Assembly: GCF_010726085.1 (NCBI RefSeq)
Contig: NZ_AP022560.1
Span: 1,178,001-1,242,000, forward strand
Length of the DNA stretch: 64,000 bases
Direction of reading: 5' to 3'
From: Mycolicibacterium moriokaense
Lineage (GTDB): Bacteria > Actinomycetota > Actinomycetes > Mycobacteriales > Mycobacteriaceae
Positions 8,353-18,993 of the stretch are shown in pieces (position 1 is the stretch's first letter; each line of letters opens with the position of its first letter). Below the pieces are notes generated by a model. It was not told where the DNA came from. It did not search any database and saw only the letters and a list, made by a program, of their open reading frames with translations. The translations under genes were made by a program, and so were the position numbers.

Positions 8353-9254
8353 CTGTTGGCCTGCGGCGCCTTATCCAGCTGACTCGCCAGCTGCTCGACG
8401 GTCTGGCGCTGCCAGGTCAGATAGTCGGTGCCTTCCGGCAGTGTCTCCGTCACCGTCACCACGGGTATTGAAGCCCGCTCGGCCGCATCCCGCAGCTGTT
8501 TGGTGACAGCGGTCTCGGTCTGCGGGTTGTGCAGCAGCGCGGACACCTGGCGCGTGTTGATCAAATCGAGCATCGCGGCCAGATCGGCAGGCGACGGGTC
8601 GGTGTCCTCCTCGATCGCGTTCGCGAAACCCTCCGGCGTCTTGTCCGTCAGGCCGGCATTGGTCAACAGGTAGTGCGCGACGGGTTCGGTCGCCACCACC
8701 GAAGCGCCCGGATGCTCCTGGCCGATCGCGCGCTCCAGCGTCAGGATTTCGTCCGCCGTCCTTGCGAACGCCGCGGCGTTGGCGCGGTAGGTGTCGGCCG
8801 AGGTGGCGTCGATCGTGGCCAGCCGGTCGGCGATCTGCGCGGCGACGGCCTTGGCGGTCGCCGGATCGTAGAAGACGTGTTCGTTGGCTCCGGGGGCGGC
8901 GCCGGGCAGCAGCGAATATGCGTCGACGGTGGGCACATTCGGGTTGTTGGCCAGCACATCTTCGACCCAGTGGTCGTATCCGCCTCCGTTGAACACCACC
9001 AGCGACGCATCGGCGATGGCGGCGGCGTTGGCCGGCGTCGCCTCATACGAATGGGGATCGTCCACCGCGCTGTCAAGGATCGACGTCACGGTCGCACGAT
9101 CACCGGTGACGGCCTCGGCCACGCTGCCCCAGACGTCCGTGGAAGCCACGACCGCGGGCGATGCCGGCTTCTGTTGCGACGCGTCCTGACCGGCGCAGCC
9201 CGCGGTTGCGATCGCCAGTCCCACGGCAGTAGCCACCACAAGACCGGCACGCAT
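8349..9254 (-). CDS. znuA: Zinc-type ABC transporter substrate-binding lipoprotein
   Basis: 301 aa with a lipoprotein signal peptide ending ATAGCAG; the lipobox Cys is near residue 20, so the protein should be anchored outside the membrane. It has the cluster 9 (ZnuA/TroA) fold. Metal-ligand candidates are His in DDPHSYEATP (about 68), His in YDHWVED (about 95) and His in NEHVFYDP (about 128), plus a late Asp or Glu. It lacks the long His-rich loop of many ZnuA proteins. It is first in the operon and is divergent from the LacI-type regulator; the shared 92-bp region carries a TGAAAACCGTTTCCA palindrome. Zn versus Mn specificity is inferred. Confidence 0.88.
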   Translation of the reverse strand: MRAGLVVATAVGLAIATAGCAGQDASQQKPASPAVVASTDVWGSVAEAVTGDRATVTSILDSAVDDPHSYEATPANAAAIADASLVVFNGGGYDHWVEDVLANNPNVPTVDAYSLLPGAAPGANEHVFYDPATAKAVAAQIADRLATIDATSADTYRANAAAFARTADEILTLERAIGQEHPGASVVATEPVAHYLLTNAGLTDKTPEGFANAIEEDTDPSPADLAAMLDLINTRQVSALLHNPQTETAVTKQLRDAAERASIPVVTVTETLPEGTDYLTWQRQTVEQLASQLDKAPQANR

Positions 9255-9272
9255 GCGCGAACCCCCTAAAGC

Positions 9273-9293
9273 TAATGAAAACCGTTTCCAATA
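9273..9293. promoter_or_regulatory. Palindromic operator between znuA and the LacI-type regulator (Zur box or LacI operator)
   Basis: An imperfect inverted repeat is centred on 9283: TGAAAAC (9276-9282) against GTTTCCA (9284-9290), with one mismatch inside, and TA at 9273-9274 matched by TA at 9292-9293. It lies 22 nt upstream of the znuA start. The A/T-rich TGRAAA...TTTYCA shape fits mycobacterial Zur boxes. The near-CG centre and TGaAAncGTTTnCA pattern also fit LacI/GalR-family operators, and a LacI-type gene is the divergent neighbour. Which protein binds cannot be decided by eye. Confidence 0.55.
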
Positions 9294-9346
9294 ACTCTAG
9301 CCCAGAGGTTCCCTGGAATGCCAAATCAATCCGCTAACGTCACACC

Positions 9347-10447
9347 ATGCCCAGGAGTCCAGCGCCACGGCGCCGGGCGACCCTGGCCTCATTGGCCGCC
9401 GAACTGAAGGTTTCGCGGACCACCATCTCCAACGCGTACAACCGGCCCGATCAGCTGTCTGCCGAACTCCGTGACCGGGTGCTGGCCACCGCCAAGCGAA
9501 TGGGCTACCCGGGACCGGACCCCGTCGCGCGCTCGCTGCGCACCCGCAAGGCCGGGGCGGTCGGACTCATGATCACCGAACCACTCAACTATTCGTTCAG
9601 CGATCCGGCCGCCCTGGACTTCGTCGCAGGCCTGGCGGAGTCGTGCGAGGAGGCGGGCCAGGGCCTGCTGCTGGTAGCCATCGGTCCGAACCGGAGTCTC
9701 GACGACGGTTCGGCGGCAGTCCTCGCGGCGGGTGTGGACGGGTTCGTCGTGTACTCCGCCTCCGATGACGACCCCTATCTGCCCGTCGTGCAGCAGCGAC
9801 ACCTCCCGATCGTCGTCGTTGATCAGCCCAAGGATGTCCCGGGTACCTCACGCGTCTGCATCGACGACCGTGAGGCCATGCGTCTGCTCGCGGAATACGT
9901 TGTGGGACTGGGACACCGGGAGATCGCACTGTTGACCATGCGGCTGGGCCGCGACTGGCCGCACGGCGGGCCGGTGCCTGCGCTGGCCGATCCCGAACGA
10001 GTCCAAACGCCGCATTTCCACGTTCAGCGCGAGCGCATTCAGGGTGTGCGCGACGCGATGAGCGCCGGCGGTCTCGATCCGGATTCGCTGACCGTCATCG
10101 AGAGCTACGAACACCTGCCGACATCGGGCGGGGCCGCCGCGGAGGTCGCCCTCGGTATCAACCCTCGCCTCACCGCGCTGATGTGCACAGCCGATGTGCT
10201 GGCGCTCTCGGCGATGGATTATCTACGCGCACACGGGATTTACGTACCGGGGCAGATGACGGTCACCGGCTTCGACGGGGTGCCCGAAGCGCTGCGCCGT
10301 GGCCTGACGACCGTGGTGCAGTCGAGTATCGAGAAGGGTCGCAGCGCAGGCCGGTTGTTGCACCACCCGCCGCGTTCCGGCCTGCCGGTCATCGAGGTGC
10401 TGGAGACCGAGGTGGTGCGCGGGCGCACCTCTGGACCGCCTGCCTAG
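9347..10447 (+). CDS. LacI/GalR-family transcriptional regulator
   Basis: 366 aa. The N-terminal HTH is TLASLAAELKVSRTTISNAYNRP (residues about 12-34), followed by the hinge helix with ARSLR near 60. A periplasmic-binding-protein-like effector domain fills residues 65-355 (LVVAIGPNRSLDD, VVVDQPKDVP, MCTADVLALSAMDYLR, VTGFDGVPEA). Families of this type bind sugars or other small ligands; the ligand here is unknown. Its position between znuABC and otsB is conserved with Rv3575c, as I recall. Its 3' end overlaps otsB by 4 nt, convergent. The palindrome at 9273-9293 could be its own operator. Confidence 0.88.
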   Translation: MPRSPAPRRRATLASLAAELKVSRTTISNAYNRPDQLSAELRDRVLATAKRMGYPGPDPVARSLRTRKAGAVGLMITEPLNYSFSDPAALDFVAGLAESCEEAGQGLLLVAIGPNRSLDDGSAAVLAAGVDGFVVYSASDDDPYLPVVQQRHLPIVVVDQPKDVPGTSRVCIDDREAMRLLAEYVVGLGHREIALLTMRLGRDWPHGGPVPALADPERVQTPHFHVQRERIQGVRDAMSAGGLDPDSLTVIESYEHLPTSGGAAAEVALGINPRLTALMCTADVLALSAMDYLRAHGIYVPGQMTVTGFDGVPEALRRGLTTVVQSSIEKGRSAGRLLHHPPRSGLPVIEVLETEVVRGRTSGPPA

Positions 10448-11196
10448 CTGCCTGCTGTCCTGCGCCTGTCCAACAGGTAGGCCAGCGCGGCCGCAACGTC
10501 CTCGGGCGATTCCACCCGGTAGCGGGCCGCGGACTCGCCGGGCCCGACCTTGACACCGACGTCTCCGTCGCGCAACCGGACGAACGCTTTTTCGTCAGTC
10601 ACGTCATCGCCCAGGAAAACCACTGCACCAGAACCGGTTTGATCGCGAAGGATGTCGACGGCCTCGCCCTTGTCCGTCGAGATGACCGCGAACTCCAGCA
10701 CCGCCTTGCCCGCGGTGACGTGCGCATCCCACGCGGCCGACGCGCGCCGGGCGGCCTCGAGCGCAGCCTCGCCGTCGGCGGGACTCGCATTGCGTACGTG
10801 CAGTGCAACCGATGCCGGTTTGGTCTCGACGGTGACGCCGGGCTTGTCCGCTGCAATCTCGTTGAGCTCCGCGATGATCCGGCCCAATAGTTCCTCGTCG
10901 ACATTATGGGCGAAACCGGTGTCGAACTCGGCGCCGTGACTGCCGACCAGATGAATGGCCGGCGGCACCGCCGACAGCGTCCGCAGCACGTCGAGGGCGC
11001 GCCCGGACACCAGGGCGACCTCGGTGTCGGGGAGATCGGCCAGCGCGGTCAGTGCGGCCGCGGCCTCGGGCAGCATCCTGGCATCGGCGGGATTGCTGAC
11101 AATCGGTGCGAGGGTGCCGTCGAAGTCGCAGGTGACAAGGATTTTCGGAACCCGAGAGGCCGAATCGAGCGCCCGCTGTAGTTCGATCGGGAGCAC
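10444..11196 (-). CDS. otsB: Trehalose-6-phosphate phosphatase
   Basis: 250 aa from a GTG start. HAD-superfamily motif I is TCDFDGTLAPI (nucleophile Asp, DxD) near residues 22-32. Motif II is in VALVSGRALDVL (Ser). Motif IV is FLGDDVTDEKAF near 197. The cap domain is typical of OtsB: GSHGAEFDTG near 85 and EFAVISTDKGEAV near 160. The enzyme releases trehalose from trehalose-6-phosphate in the OtsA-OtsB pathway; mycobacteria need trehalose for mycolate transport. The gene is separated from kstR by only 2 nt on the same strand, so some readthrough from kstR is likely. Confidence 0.9.
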   Translation of the reverse strand: MLPIELQRALDSASRVPKILVTCDFDGTLAPIVSNPADARMLPEAAAALTALADLPDTEVALVSGRALDVLRTLSAVPPAIHLVGSHGAEFDTGFAHNVDEELLGRIIAELNEIAADKPGVTVETKPASVALHVRNASPADGEAALEAARRASAAWDAHVTAGKAVLEFAVISTDKGEAVDILRDQTGSGAVVFLGDDVTDEKAFVRLRDGDVGVKVGPGESAARYRVESPEDVAAALAYLLDRRRTAGS

Positions 11197-11198
11197 CC

Positions 11199-11867
11199 CT
11201 AGATCTTAGGGTGCTCGCCGTCGCCGATCAGCAACCGTACGGCGAGGTCCAGTCGCTTGCTCACGTCGGTCGCAGAGGCCCGGCGGGTCAGCCACGCCAA
11301 CAGGTTCGACAACCACACATCGGCGATGACCCGCGCTATGTGGTACTGGTCCTCGGTCGGTTCACCGTCGCTCATCGCGCGGGCGAACATCGAGTCCATC
11401 AGCTTGCCCACGTGATCGACCTCGCCTGCCGCCGACGCGTCGGCGAACACGAATGCCCGCGTCATCGCCTCGGTCAGCAGCGGATTGCGCTGCATCGCGC
11501 GATTGAGCTTGCCGACCATGATGTTCAGCCGTTGATACGGCGTCCCGCCCGACAGCGCCGCGCGGTCGGTCTTGGCGTCGATGCGCTCGAACTCCCGGCC
11601 CAGCGCCGAGACCAGCAGGTGCACCTTCGACGGGAAGTAGCGGTACAGCGTGCCGACGGCGACATCCGCGCGCTCCGCGACGGCACGCATCTGCACGGCC
11701 TCGTAACCACCCTTGGACGCAATCGCCAGGGTGGCGTCCAGGATGCGCTTGCGGCGTTCCCGCTGAGCTTCTGATCCGAGTTCGGACTCGGCGAGTACCG
11801 CCACGTTCATCACCTGGCGCGGTCGCGAATCCGACGCAGGACCCGGGTTGGGTGACTGGCCGGACAT
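11199..11867 (-). CDS. kstR: TetR-family repressor of cholesterol catabolism KstR
   Basis: 222 aa. After a 20-30 aa variable leader, the core ESELGSEAQRERRKRIL, the HTH (MRAVAERADVAVGTLYRYFPSKVHLL) and the tail TRRASATDVSKRLDLAVRLL match mycobacterial KstR (Rv3574) closely as I know it. KstR binds a 14-bp palindrome and is released by 3-oxo-cholest-4-enoyl-CoA-type ligands, so it controls uptake, side-chain and ring A/B degradation. It is divergent from fadE34 across 197 bp containing a perfect operator at 12009-12022, so it is probably autoregulated. A start 21 codons further in (GTG or ATG in the MNVAVLAES region) would give the usual family length. Confidence 0.93.
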   Translation of the reverse strand: MSGQSPNPGPASDSRPRQVMNVAVLAESELGSEAQRERRKRILDATLAIASKGGYEAVQMRAVAERADVAVGTLYRYFPSKVHLLVSALGREFERIDAKTDRAALSGGTPYQRLNIMVGKLNRAMQRNPLLTEAMTRAFVFADASAAGEVDHVGKLMDSMFARAMSDGEPTEDQYHIARVIADVWLSNLLAWLTRRASATDVSKRLDLAVRLLIGDGEHPKI

Positions 11868-12008
11868 TTGGTCGACTGCTCCTTCATCGTGCGTACTCGC
11901 CGGAAACGATACGCATGCCGGACTTCATTTTCTCACCTCAGCACCGCCGCGGCACTGACGTGTCCTGCTGCTATGACGGTCGACTTGACTGCCGATCGCT
12001 GGCACTAT

Positions 12009-12022
12009 TAGAACACGTTCTA
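12009..12022. promoter_or_regulatory. KstR operator, kstR-fadE34 divergent promoter
   Basis: TAGAACACGTTCTA is a perfect inverted repeat and matches the known KstR consensus TNNAACNNGTTNNA at every defined base. It lies 42 nt upstream of the fadE34 GTG and 141 nt upstream of the kstR start, so it is placed mainly to control fadE34 but could act on both. Confidence 0.88.
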
Positions 12023-12064
12023 GTGGGAAGCATTATTTTCTCGCCCAAACGCTAGGAGCACAGG

Positions 12065-14170
12065 GTGCCAGCCACAATCACCGATGAGCAGTTTGCCGCG
12101 CGCGAACTGGTCCGCAGCTGGGCAGCCGCCTCCGGCGCCATCGCGGCAGCCAGGGAGGTCGAGCAGGGCCAGCCCGGCGCGTGGCGAAGCGCCTACGACG
12201 GCTTAGCTCAACTGGGAATCTTCGGTGTTGCGCTTCCCGAGGAAAAGGGCGGCGCCGACGGTACCGTCGAGGACCTGTGCGCCATGGTCGACGAGGCGGC
12301 AGCGGCGCTGGTGCCCGGTCCCGTCGCGACCACGGCGCTGGCTACCCTGTTGATCGACCGGCCGGACGTGCTGGAGTCGCTGATCTCGGGGGAGCGTGTC
12401 GCGGGCGCGGCGCTGACGGCCGATGTGCGATTCGACGGCAGTCACGCGTCCGGCACCGCCGCATACGTGCTGGGCGCCGATCCGACGGGAGTGCTGCTGC
12501 TTCCCGCTGGTGACTCCGTGGTGCTGATCGACGGGGGAGCCGACGGCGTCACCATCGAACCGCTCAAGGCGACCGACTTCTCGCGGCCACTGGCCCGTGT
12601 GGTGCTGGACTCCGCTCCGGCGGAGGCGTTGTCCGCATCGGCGCAACGCTTCGCCGACGTGGCCGCGACGGTGCTGGCTGCCGAGGCGGCGGGCCTGGCG
12701 CGCTGGACACTGCAGACCGCAACCGAGTACGCGAAGGTGCGCGAGCAGTTCGGCAAGCCGATCGGCAGCTTTCAGGCCATCAAACACCTGTGCGCCGAGA
12801 TGCTGTTGCGTTCTGAGCAGGCGTCGGTGGCCGCAGCCGACGCGGCACGGGCGGTCAGCGAGGCCGACGAGCGGCAGTTGTCCATCGCCGTGGCGGTGGC
12901 CGCGGCCGCGGGGATCAACGCCGCCAAGGCGAACGCCAAGGACTGCATCCAGGTGCTCGGCGGCATCGGGATCACCTGGGAACACGATGCGCATCTGTAT
13001 CTGCGACGCGCCTACGGAATCGAGCACTTCCTCGGCGGTGCGCAACGGTGGCTGCGCCGCATCGCGACGCTCACCCAACAGGGCGTCCGTCGTGAACTGC
13101 GCATCGACCTCGAATCGGTGGAGCACCTTCGGCCCGAAATCGCCTCGGCGGTGGCCGAAGTCGCTGCGCAACCCGAGGAGAAGCGGCAGACCGCACTGGC
13201 CGACTCGGGACTGCTGGCACCGCACTGGCCCCGGCCGTACGGCCGCGAAGCCGGCCCGGCCGAGCAGCTGCTGATCGACCAGGAACTGGCCAAGGCCGAC
13301 GTGGTGCGGCCGGATCTGGTCATCGGATGGTGGGCAGTGCCAACCATTCTCGAGCACGGCAGCCCGGAACAGATCGAACGCTTCGTGCCCGCGACACTGC
13401 GCGGTGAGTTCATCTGGTGTCAGCTGTTCAGCGAGCCCGGAGCGGGCTCCGATCTCGCCGCGCTGCGGACCAAGGCCGTGCGCGTCGACGGTGGGTGGAA
13501 GCTCACCGGGCAGAAGGTGTGGACGTCGGCTGCGCACAAGGCCGCGTGGGGCGTGTGCCTCGCGCGGACCGATCCGGATGCGCCGAAACACAAGGGCATC
13601 ACGTACTTCCTCGTCGACATGACCTCTCCGGGCATCGACATCCGCCCGCTGCGTGAGATCACCGGAGACAACCTGTTCAACGAGGTGTTCTTCGACGAGG
13701 TCTTCGTGCCCGACGAGATGGTGGTCGGACCGGTCAACGACGGCTGGCGGCTGGCGCGGACGACGCTCGCCAACGAGCGCGTGGCGATGGCGCACGGCAC
13801 CGCGCTGGGCAATCCGATGGAGGAGTTGCTGCGCTCGGTCGCCGATCTCGATCTGGACGTTGCGGGACAGCAGCAGCTCGGCGAGCTGATCGTCGCGGCG
13901 CAGGTGGGCTCACTGCTGGATCAGAAGATCGCGGAACTGGCTGTGGGAGGCCAGGATCCGGGCCCGCAGGCCAGCGCGCGCAAGCTGATCGGTGTGCGCT
14001 ACCGGCAGGCGCTCGCCGAGCTTCGCATGGAGCTTTCCGAAGGCGGCGGCGTCGTCGAAAACAAGACCGTCTTCGACTTCCTCAACACGCGCTGCCTGAC
14101 CATCGCGGGCGGCACCGAGCAGATTCTGCTCACCATGGCCGGTGAGCGTCTGCTCGGACTGCCGCGCTGA
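12065..14170 (+). CDS. fadE34: Fused acyl-CoA dehydrogenase FadE34 (ChsE3), steroid side-chain
   Basis: 701 aa, about twice the length of a normal acyl-CoA dehydrogenase. The N-terminal half (about 5-345) is a degenerate ACAD domain (EEKGGADGTVEDLCA, YAKVREQFGKPIGSFQAIKH, GGIGITWEHDAHLYLRR). The C-terminal half (about 370-701) has the FAD-binding set (CQLFSEPGAGSDLAALRTK, GWKLTGQKVWTSAA, TIAGGTEQILLTMAGERLLG). It resembles an alpha and beta ACAD joined in one chain, as described for ChsE3, which oxidises the C24 steroid-CoA thioester. GTG start with AGGAG 7 nt upstream. Preceded by a perfect KstR operator. The convergent gene ends 5 nt beyond its stop. Confidence 0.9.
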   Translation: MPATITDEQFAARELVRSWAAASGAIAAAREVEQGQPGAWRSAYDGLAQLGIFGVALPEEKGGADGTVEDLCAMVDEAAAALVPGPVATTALATLLIDRPDVLESLISGERVAGAALTADVRFDGSHASGTAAYVLGADPTGVLLLPAGDSVVLIDGGADGVTIEPLKATDFSRPLARVVLDSAPAEALSASAQRFADVAATVLAAEAAGLARWTLQTATEYAKVREQFGKPIGSFQAIKHLCAEMLLRSEQASVAAADAARAVSEADERQLSIAVAVAAAAGINAAKANAKDCIQVLGGIGITWEHDAHLYLRRAYGIEHFLGGAQRWLRRIATLTQQGVRRELRIDLESVEHLRPEIASAVAEVAAQPEEKRQTALADSGLLAPHWPRPYGREAGPAEQLLIDQELAKADVVRPDLVIGWWAVPTILEHGSPEQIERFVPATLRGEFIWCQLFSEPGAGSDLAALRTKAVRVDGGWKLTGQKVWTSAAHKAAWGVCLARTDPDAPKHKGITYFLVDMTSPGIDIRPLREITGDNLFNEVFFDEVFVPDEMVVGPVNDGWRLARTTLANERVAMAHGTALGNPMEELLRSVADLDLDVAGQQQLGELIVAAQVGSLLDQKIAELAVGGQDPGPQASARKLIGVRYRQALAELRMELSEGGGVVENKTVFDFLNTRCLTIAGGTEQILLTMAGERLLGLPR

Positions 14171-14175
14171 ACGCG

Positions 14176-14724
14176 CTACGAGAAGGCGGCCTGTGCGCAG
14201 GCGTCGGGCGAGGTGAGGTTGACGCCCGCGTACACCACCTGAATATGCGAGCAGACGATCAGCGGGACGTCGGTTCGTGGCGCGCCCGTACGCCAGTCGA
14301 CCGGGTAGGCCTGCCCGCGCCAGGTGAACTTCTCCGGCGGTCCGCCGCCGAAGAAGATCGTCGTGAACACCACATCGGTCGGTGATTTGAACGACCGGGT
14401 GTTCGTCATGTCGTAGTTGAAGTTGATGTAGACCCCCCGGTCCATCGTGCGCAGCGTGGTGCTCTGCCGAGCCCACAGTTCGCCGGGGAAGCCGATGACG
14501 CCTTCGGGTGCAAGGAGGTTGGCCGCGGTGTCGAAGTAGCAAGTGCCTTCGGCCGTCACGCAATTGGCGGTGACGTGCATTTCCAGGGTCTGCGCGGGAT
14601 TCACCGGGATGGACGAGTTCGCGGTGTCGATGGCCGCGTTCGCGGGTGCGACCGATGTGACAAATGCGAGCGTCAGCCAAATCGATGAGATAACCGCAAG
14701 CATGCCGGCGAACCGGTTCGTCAC
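14176..14724 (-). CDS. Secreted hypothetical protein (Rv3572-like)
   Basis: 182 aa from a GTG at 14722-14724 with GGAGGGG 6 nt upstream; a longer frame to 14910 overlaps kshB and is rejected. It has a clear signal peptide (MLAVISSIWLTLAFVTSVAPANA, cleavage near residue 30). The exported part is beta-rich with two Cys pairs (NCVTAEGTCYF; VCSHIQ...DACAQAAF), suggesting disulfides outside the cell. No enzymatic motif was seen. It sits between fadE34 and kshB on the kshB strand, the position of Rv3572 in M. tuberculosis. There are 67 bp to the kshB stop, so cotranscription with kshB is likely. Function unknown. Confidence 0.8.
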   Translation of the reverse strand: MTNRFAGMLAVISSIWLTLAFVTSVAPANAAIDTANSSIPVNPAQTLEMHVTANCVTAEGTCYFDTAANLLAPEGVIGFPGELWARQSTTLRTMDRGVYINFNYDMTNTRSFKSPTDVVFTTIFFGGGPPEKFTWRGQAYPVDWRTGAPRTDVPLIVCSHIQVVYAGVNLTSPDACAQAAFS

Positions 14725-14791
14725 ATTGCTCCCCTCCGGAGCCGCTGGCGGCGACGTCCAAACTCGGTGCTCGCGAATGGTAGCCCGCGAT

Positions 14792-15844
14792 TTACTCGTC
14801 GTAGGTGACTTCGACCGAATCCGATCGCGGCCTCGCCTGGCACCCGAGAATGAGGCCTTCGTCGAGGTCGGACTGCTCGAGCACGTCATTGACCTCCATC
14901 TCGACCTCACCGGATTTCTTCAGCACCGCGCATGCGCCGCAGTGGCCCTCGCGGCATGAGAACGGCGCATCGAGACCCTTGTCGAGCAGTACGTCGAGCA
15001 GCTTCGCGTTGCGCGGCCATGTGATCTCGTGGGTCTCACCGTCGAGCGTGACGATCGCCGTCGCCGGGCCCTCGTCGCTGTCGTCCTCTTCGATCACCAC
15101 CGCAGCGAACGGGTCGGATTCCAGCGACTTGAAGACCTCGATGTGGATGCGTTCGGCGCCGACCGCCTTCAGCGCTTCCTCTGCCGCCGCCATGAAGGGC
15201 CCCGGCCCGCAAATGTAGGCGTCGTGTCCCGCATACGGCTCGGCCAGGCCGGCCAGCGCCGCGGCGCTCGGCAGTCCCTGCACGCTGACGAGCCAGTGCA
15301 CGACGGTGAGCCGATCCGGGTATTTGGCCGCCAGATCGCGCAGTGCAGCCCCGAAGATCACCGAGTTCTCATCCTGATTGGCGTAGATCAGCACGACCTT
15401 GCCGCTGCCCTCGCTCAACGCCGACTTGCAGATCGACATCATCGGCGTGATACCGCTGCCAGCCCCCAGCAGCAGGAAATCGGTGTCGAGGGTCTTCGGG
15501 ACGAAGGTGCCCGACGGCGCGAGGACATGAATCTTCATGCCGGCGTGGGCGTTGTCGCACAACCAGTGCGACGCGTAGCCGCCTTCGGTGCGCTTGACTG
15601 TCACGGTCAGGGGATCGCCGGTGTAGGGCGAGCTGCACAGCGAATAACAACGCGCCACCGAGCCGGTGCGGTCGCTGGGGATCCGCAGCGTCAGGAACTG
15701 ACCGGGTGAGTAGCGCAACCGCTCCACGGGGATGTCGGCCCCGTCGGGGACCTTGAACACCAGCGAGCGCGCGTCGGCGGTCTCCTCGACAACCTCGGCC
15801 AGCTGCAGCTCGAGCACGTGGCTACCGAGCGGCTCGTCTGTCAC
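14792..15844 (-). CDS. kshB: 3-ketosteroid 9-alpha-hydroxylase, reductase component KshB
   Basis: 350 aa. The N-terminal FAD domain has RCYSLCSSP (about 65-73). The NAD domain has LLLGAGSGITPMMSI (about 130) and YICGPGPFM (about 215). A C-terminal plant-type [2Fe-2S] ferredoxin carries CREGHCGAC and a fourth Cys in ILGCQARP. It passes electrons from NADH to the KshA Rieske oxygenase, which opens ring B. The GTG at 15842-15844 is favoured because AAGGAAGG lies 9 nt upstream; an ATG at 15851-15853 has that site directly against it. kshA is not in the window. Its promoter has a KstR operator at 15874-15887. Confidence 0.92.
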   Translation of the reverse strand: MTDEPLGSHVLELQLAEVVEETADARSLVFKVPDGADIPVERLRYSPGQFLTLRIPSDRTGSVARCYSLCSSPYTGDPLTVTVKRTEGGYASHWLCDNAHAGMKIHVLAPSGTFVPKTLDTDFLLLGAGSGITPMMSICKSALSEGSGKVVLIYANQDENSVIFGAALRDLAAKYPDRLTVVHWLVSVQGLPSAAALAGLAEPYAGHDAYICGPGPFMAAAEEALKAVGAERIHIEVFKSLESDPFAAVVIEEDDSDEGPATAIVTLDGETHEITWPRNAKLLDVLLDKGLDAPFSCREGHCGACAVLKKSGEVEMEVNDVLEQSDLDEGLILGCQARPRSDSVEVTYDE

Positions 15845-15873
15845 GACGTGCATCCTTCCTTCCTACCAATAAC

Positions 15874-15887
15874 TAGAACAGGTTACA
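15874..15887. promoter_or_regulatory. KstR operator, kshB side
   Basis: TAGAACAGGTTACA fits TNNAACNNGTTNNA at every defined position. It lies 29 nt upstream of the chosen kshB start, in the 151-bp divergent region shared with hsaA. Confidence 0.85.
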
Positions 15888-15941
15888 GAAATGCATGTGC
15901 GCAGGCCCAGCCGCTACAGCTACGCCCTTCTCGACACAAAT

Positions 15942-15955
15942 CGTAACGTGTTCTA
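15942..15955. promoter_or_regulatory. KstR operator, hsaA side
   Basis: CGTAACGTGTTCTA matches the KstR consensus except at the first base (C for T). It lies 40 nt upstream of the hsaA GTG. With the site at 15874 this gives each divergent transcript its own operator. Confidence 0.75.
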
Positions 15956-15995
15956 ATCTGCTCCTAAGCTCAATACTCCCCGGGAGGCATTTCCA

Positions 15996-17180
15996 GTGAC
16001 GTCCATTGAACAGCGTGACGTGCAGTCGGTCCTAGCCGGTGTCGACGATCTGCTGCCGCTGATCGCCAAGAGGGCGCAGGCCACCGAGGAGCTGCGCCGC
16101 CTGCCCGACGAGACCGTCGCCGAACTGAACGAGGTCGGATTCTTCAAGCTTCTGCAGCCCGAGCAGTGGGGCGGCCTGCAGTGCGATCCGACGCTGTTCT
16201 ACGAAGCCGTGCGTCGCATCGCGAGCGCCTGCGGATCGACCGGGTGGGTCGCCTCGATCATCGGCGTCCACAACTGGCACCTCGCGCTGTTCGACCAGCA
16301 GGCCCAGGAGGACGTCTGGGGCGACGATCCCAGCGTTCGAATCTCGTCGTCGTATGCGCCGATGGGGGCGGGCACCGTCGTCGACGGCGGCTACCTCGTC
16401 AACGGTTCGTGGAACTGGTCCTCGGGATGTGACCACGCGACGTGGACGTTCGTCGGCGGCCCGGTGATCAAGGACGGCAAGCCCGTCGACTTCGGCAGCT
16501 TCCTCCTCCCGTTGGGCGACTACACGATCGATGACGTCTGGCATGTCGTCGGGCTCAAGGGCACCGGGAGCAACACGCTGGTGGTCAAGGACGTGTTCGT
16601 ACCGCGTCACCGCTTCCTGTCCTACAAGGCGATGAACGACCGCACCGCGGGTGGTCTGAAGACGAACACCGCGCCCGTGTACAAGATGCCGTGGGGCACA
16701 GTGCATCCCACGACCATCTCGGCGCCGATCGTCGGCATGGCCTACGGCGCCTACGACGCGCACGTCGAGCACCAGGGCAAGCGCGTCCGCGCGGCGTTCG
16801 CGGGCGAGAAGGCCAAGGACGATCCGTTCGCGAAGGTCCGCATCGCCGAGGCGGCCAGCGATATCGACGCGGCCTGGCGTCAGCTGATGGGCAATGTCGG
16901 CGACGAGTACGCGTTACTCAAGGCCGGACAGGAGATTCCGTTCGAGTTGCGCGCCCGCGCCCGTCGTGACCAGGTGCGCGCCACCGGACGTGCGATCGCG
17001 TCGATCGACCGGCTCTTCGAGGCGTCCGGTGCGACGGCGCTCAGCCTCGACGCGCCGGTGCAGCGGTTCTGGCGCGATGCGCACGCCGGCCGTGTGCACG
17101 CCGCCAACGACCCCGAACGCGCCTACCTGATCTTCGGAAACAACGAGTTCGGGCTGCCGCCGCAGGACACGATGGTCTAA
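15996..17180 (+). CDS. hsaA: 3-HSA hydroxylase, oxygenase component HsaA
   Basis: 394 aa from GTG with GGGAGG upstream. It belongs to the group D flavin monooxygenase (acyl-CoA dehydrogenase-like) fold: LRRLPDETVAELNEVGFFKLLQ near 30, ACGSTGWVASIIGVHNWHLA near 78, NGSWNWSSGCDHATW near 135 and the C-terminal HAGRVHAANDPERAYLIFG. HsaA hydroxylates 3-HSA to the catechol 3,4-DHSA using FMNH2 supplied by HsaB. It is first of a four-gene operon; the gap to hsaD is 12 nt. A KstR operator lies at 15942-15955. Confidence 0.93.
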   Translation: MTSIEQRDVQSVLAGVDDLLPLIAKRAQATEELRRLPDETVAELNEVGFFKLLQPEQWGGLQCDPTLFYEAVRRIASACGSTGWVASIIGVHNWHLALFDQQAQEDVWGDDPSVRISSSYAPMGAGTVVDGGYLVNGSWNWSSGCDHATWTFVGGPVIKDGKPVDFGSFLLPLGDYTIDDVWHVVGLKGTGSNTLVVKDVFVPRHRFLSYKAMNDRTAGGLKTNTAPVYKMPWGTVHPTTISAPIVGMAYGAYDAHVEHQGKRVRAAFAGEKAKDDPFAKVRIAEAASDIDAAWRQLMGNVGDEYALLKAGQEIPFELRARARRDQVRATGRAIASIDRLFEASGATALSLDAPVQRFWRDAHAGRVHAANDPERAYLIFGNNEFGLPPQDTMV

Positions 17181-18077
<897 letters not shown>

Positions 18078-18087
18078 AAGGGGGTAG

Positions 18088-18992
<905 letters not shown>

Positions 18993-18993
<1 letters not shown>

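Noticed and set aside
12203..13795. 530-codon open frame antisense to fadE34
   Set aside because: It is Arg/His/Gly-rich with no domain and is a mirror of GC-rich codon bias in fadE34, which has full acyl-CoA dehydrogenase motifs.
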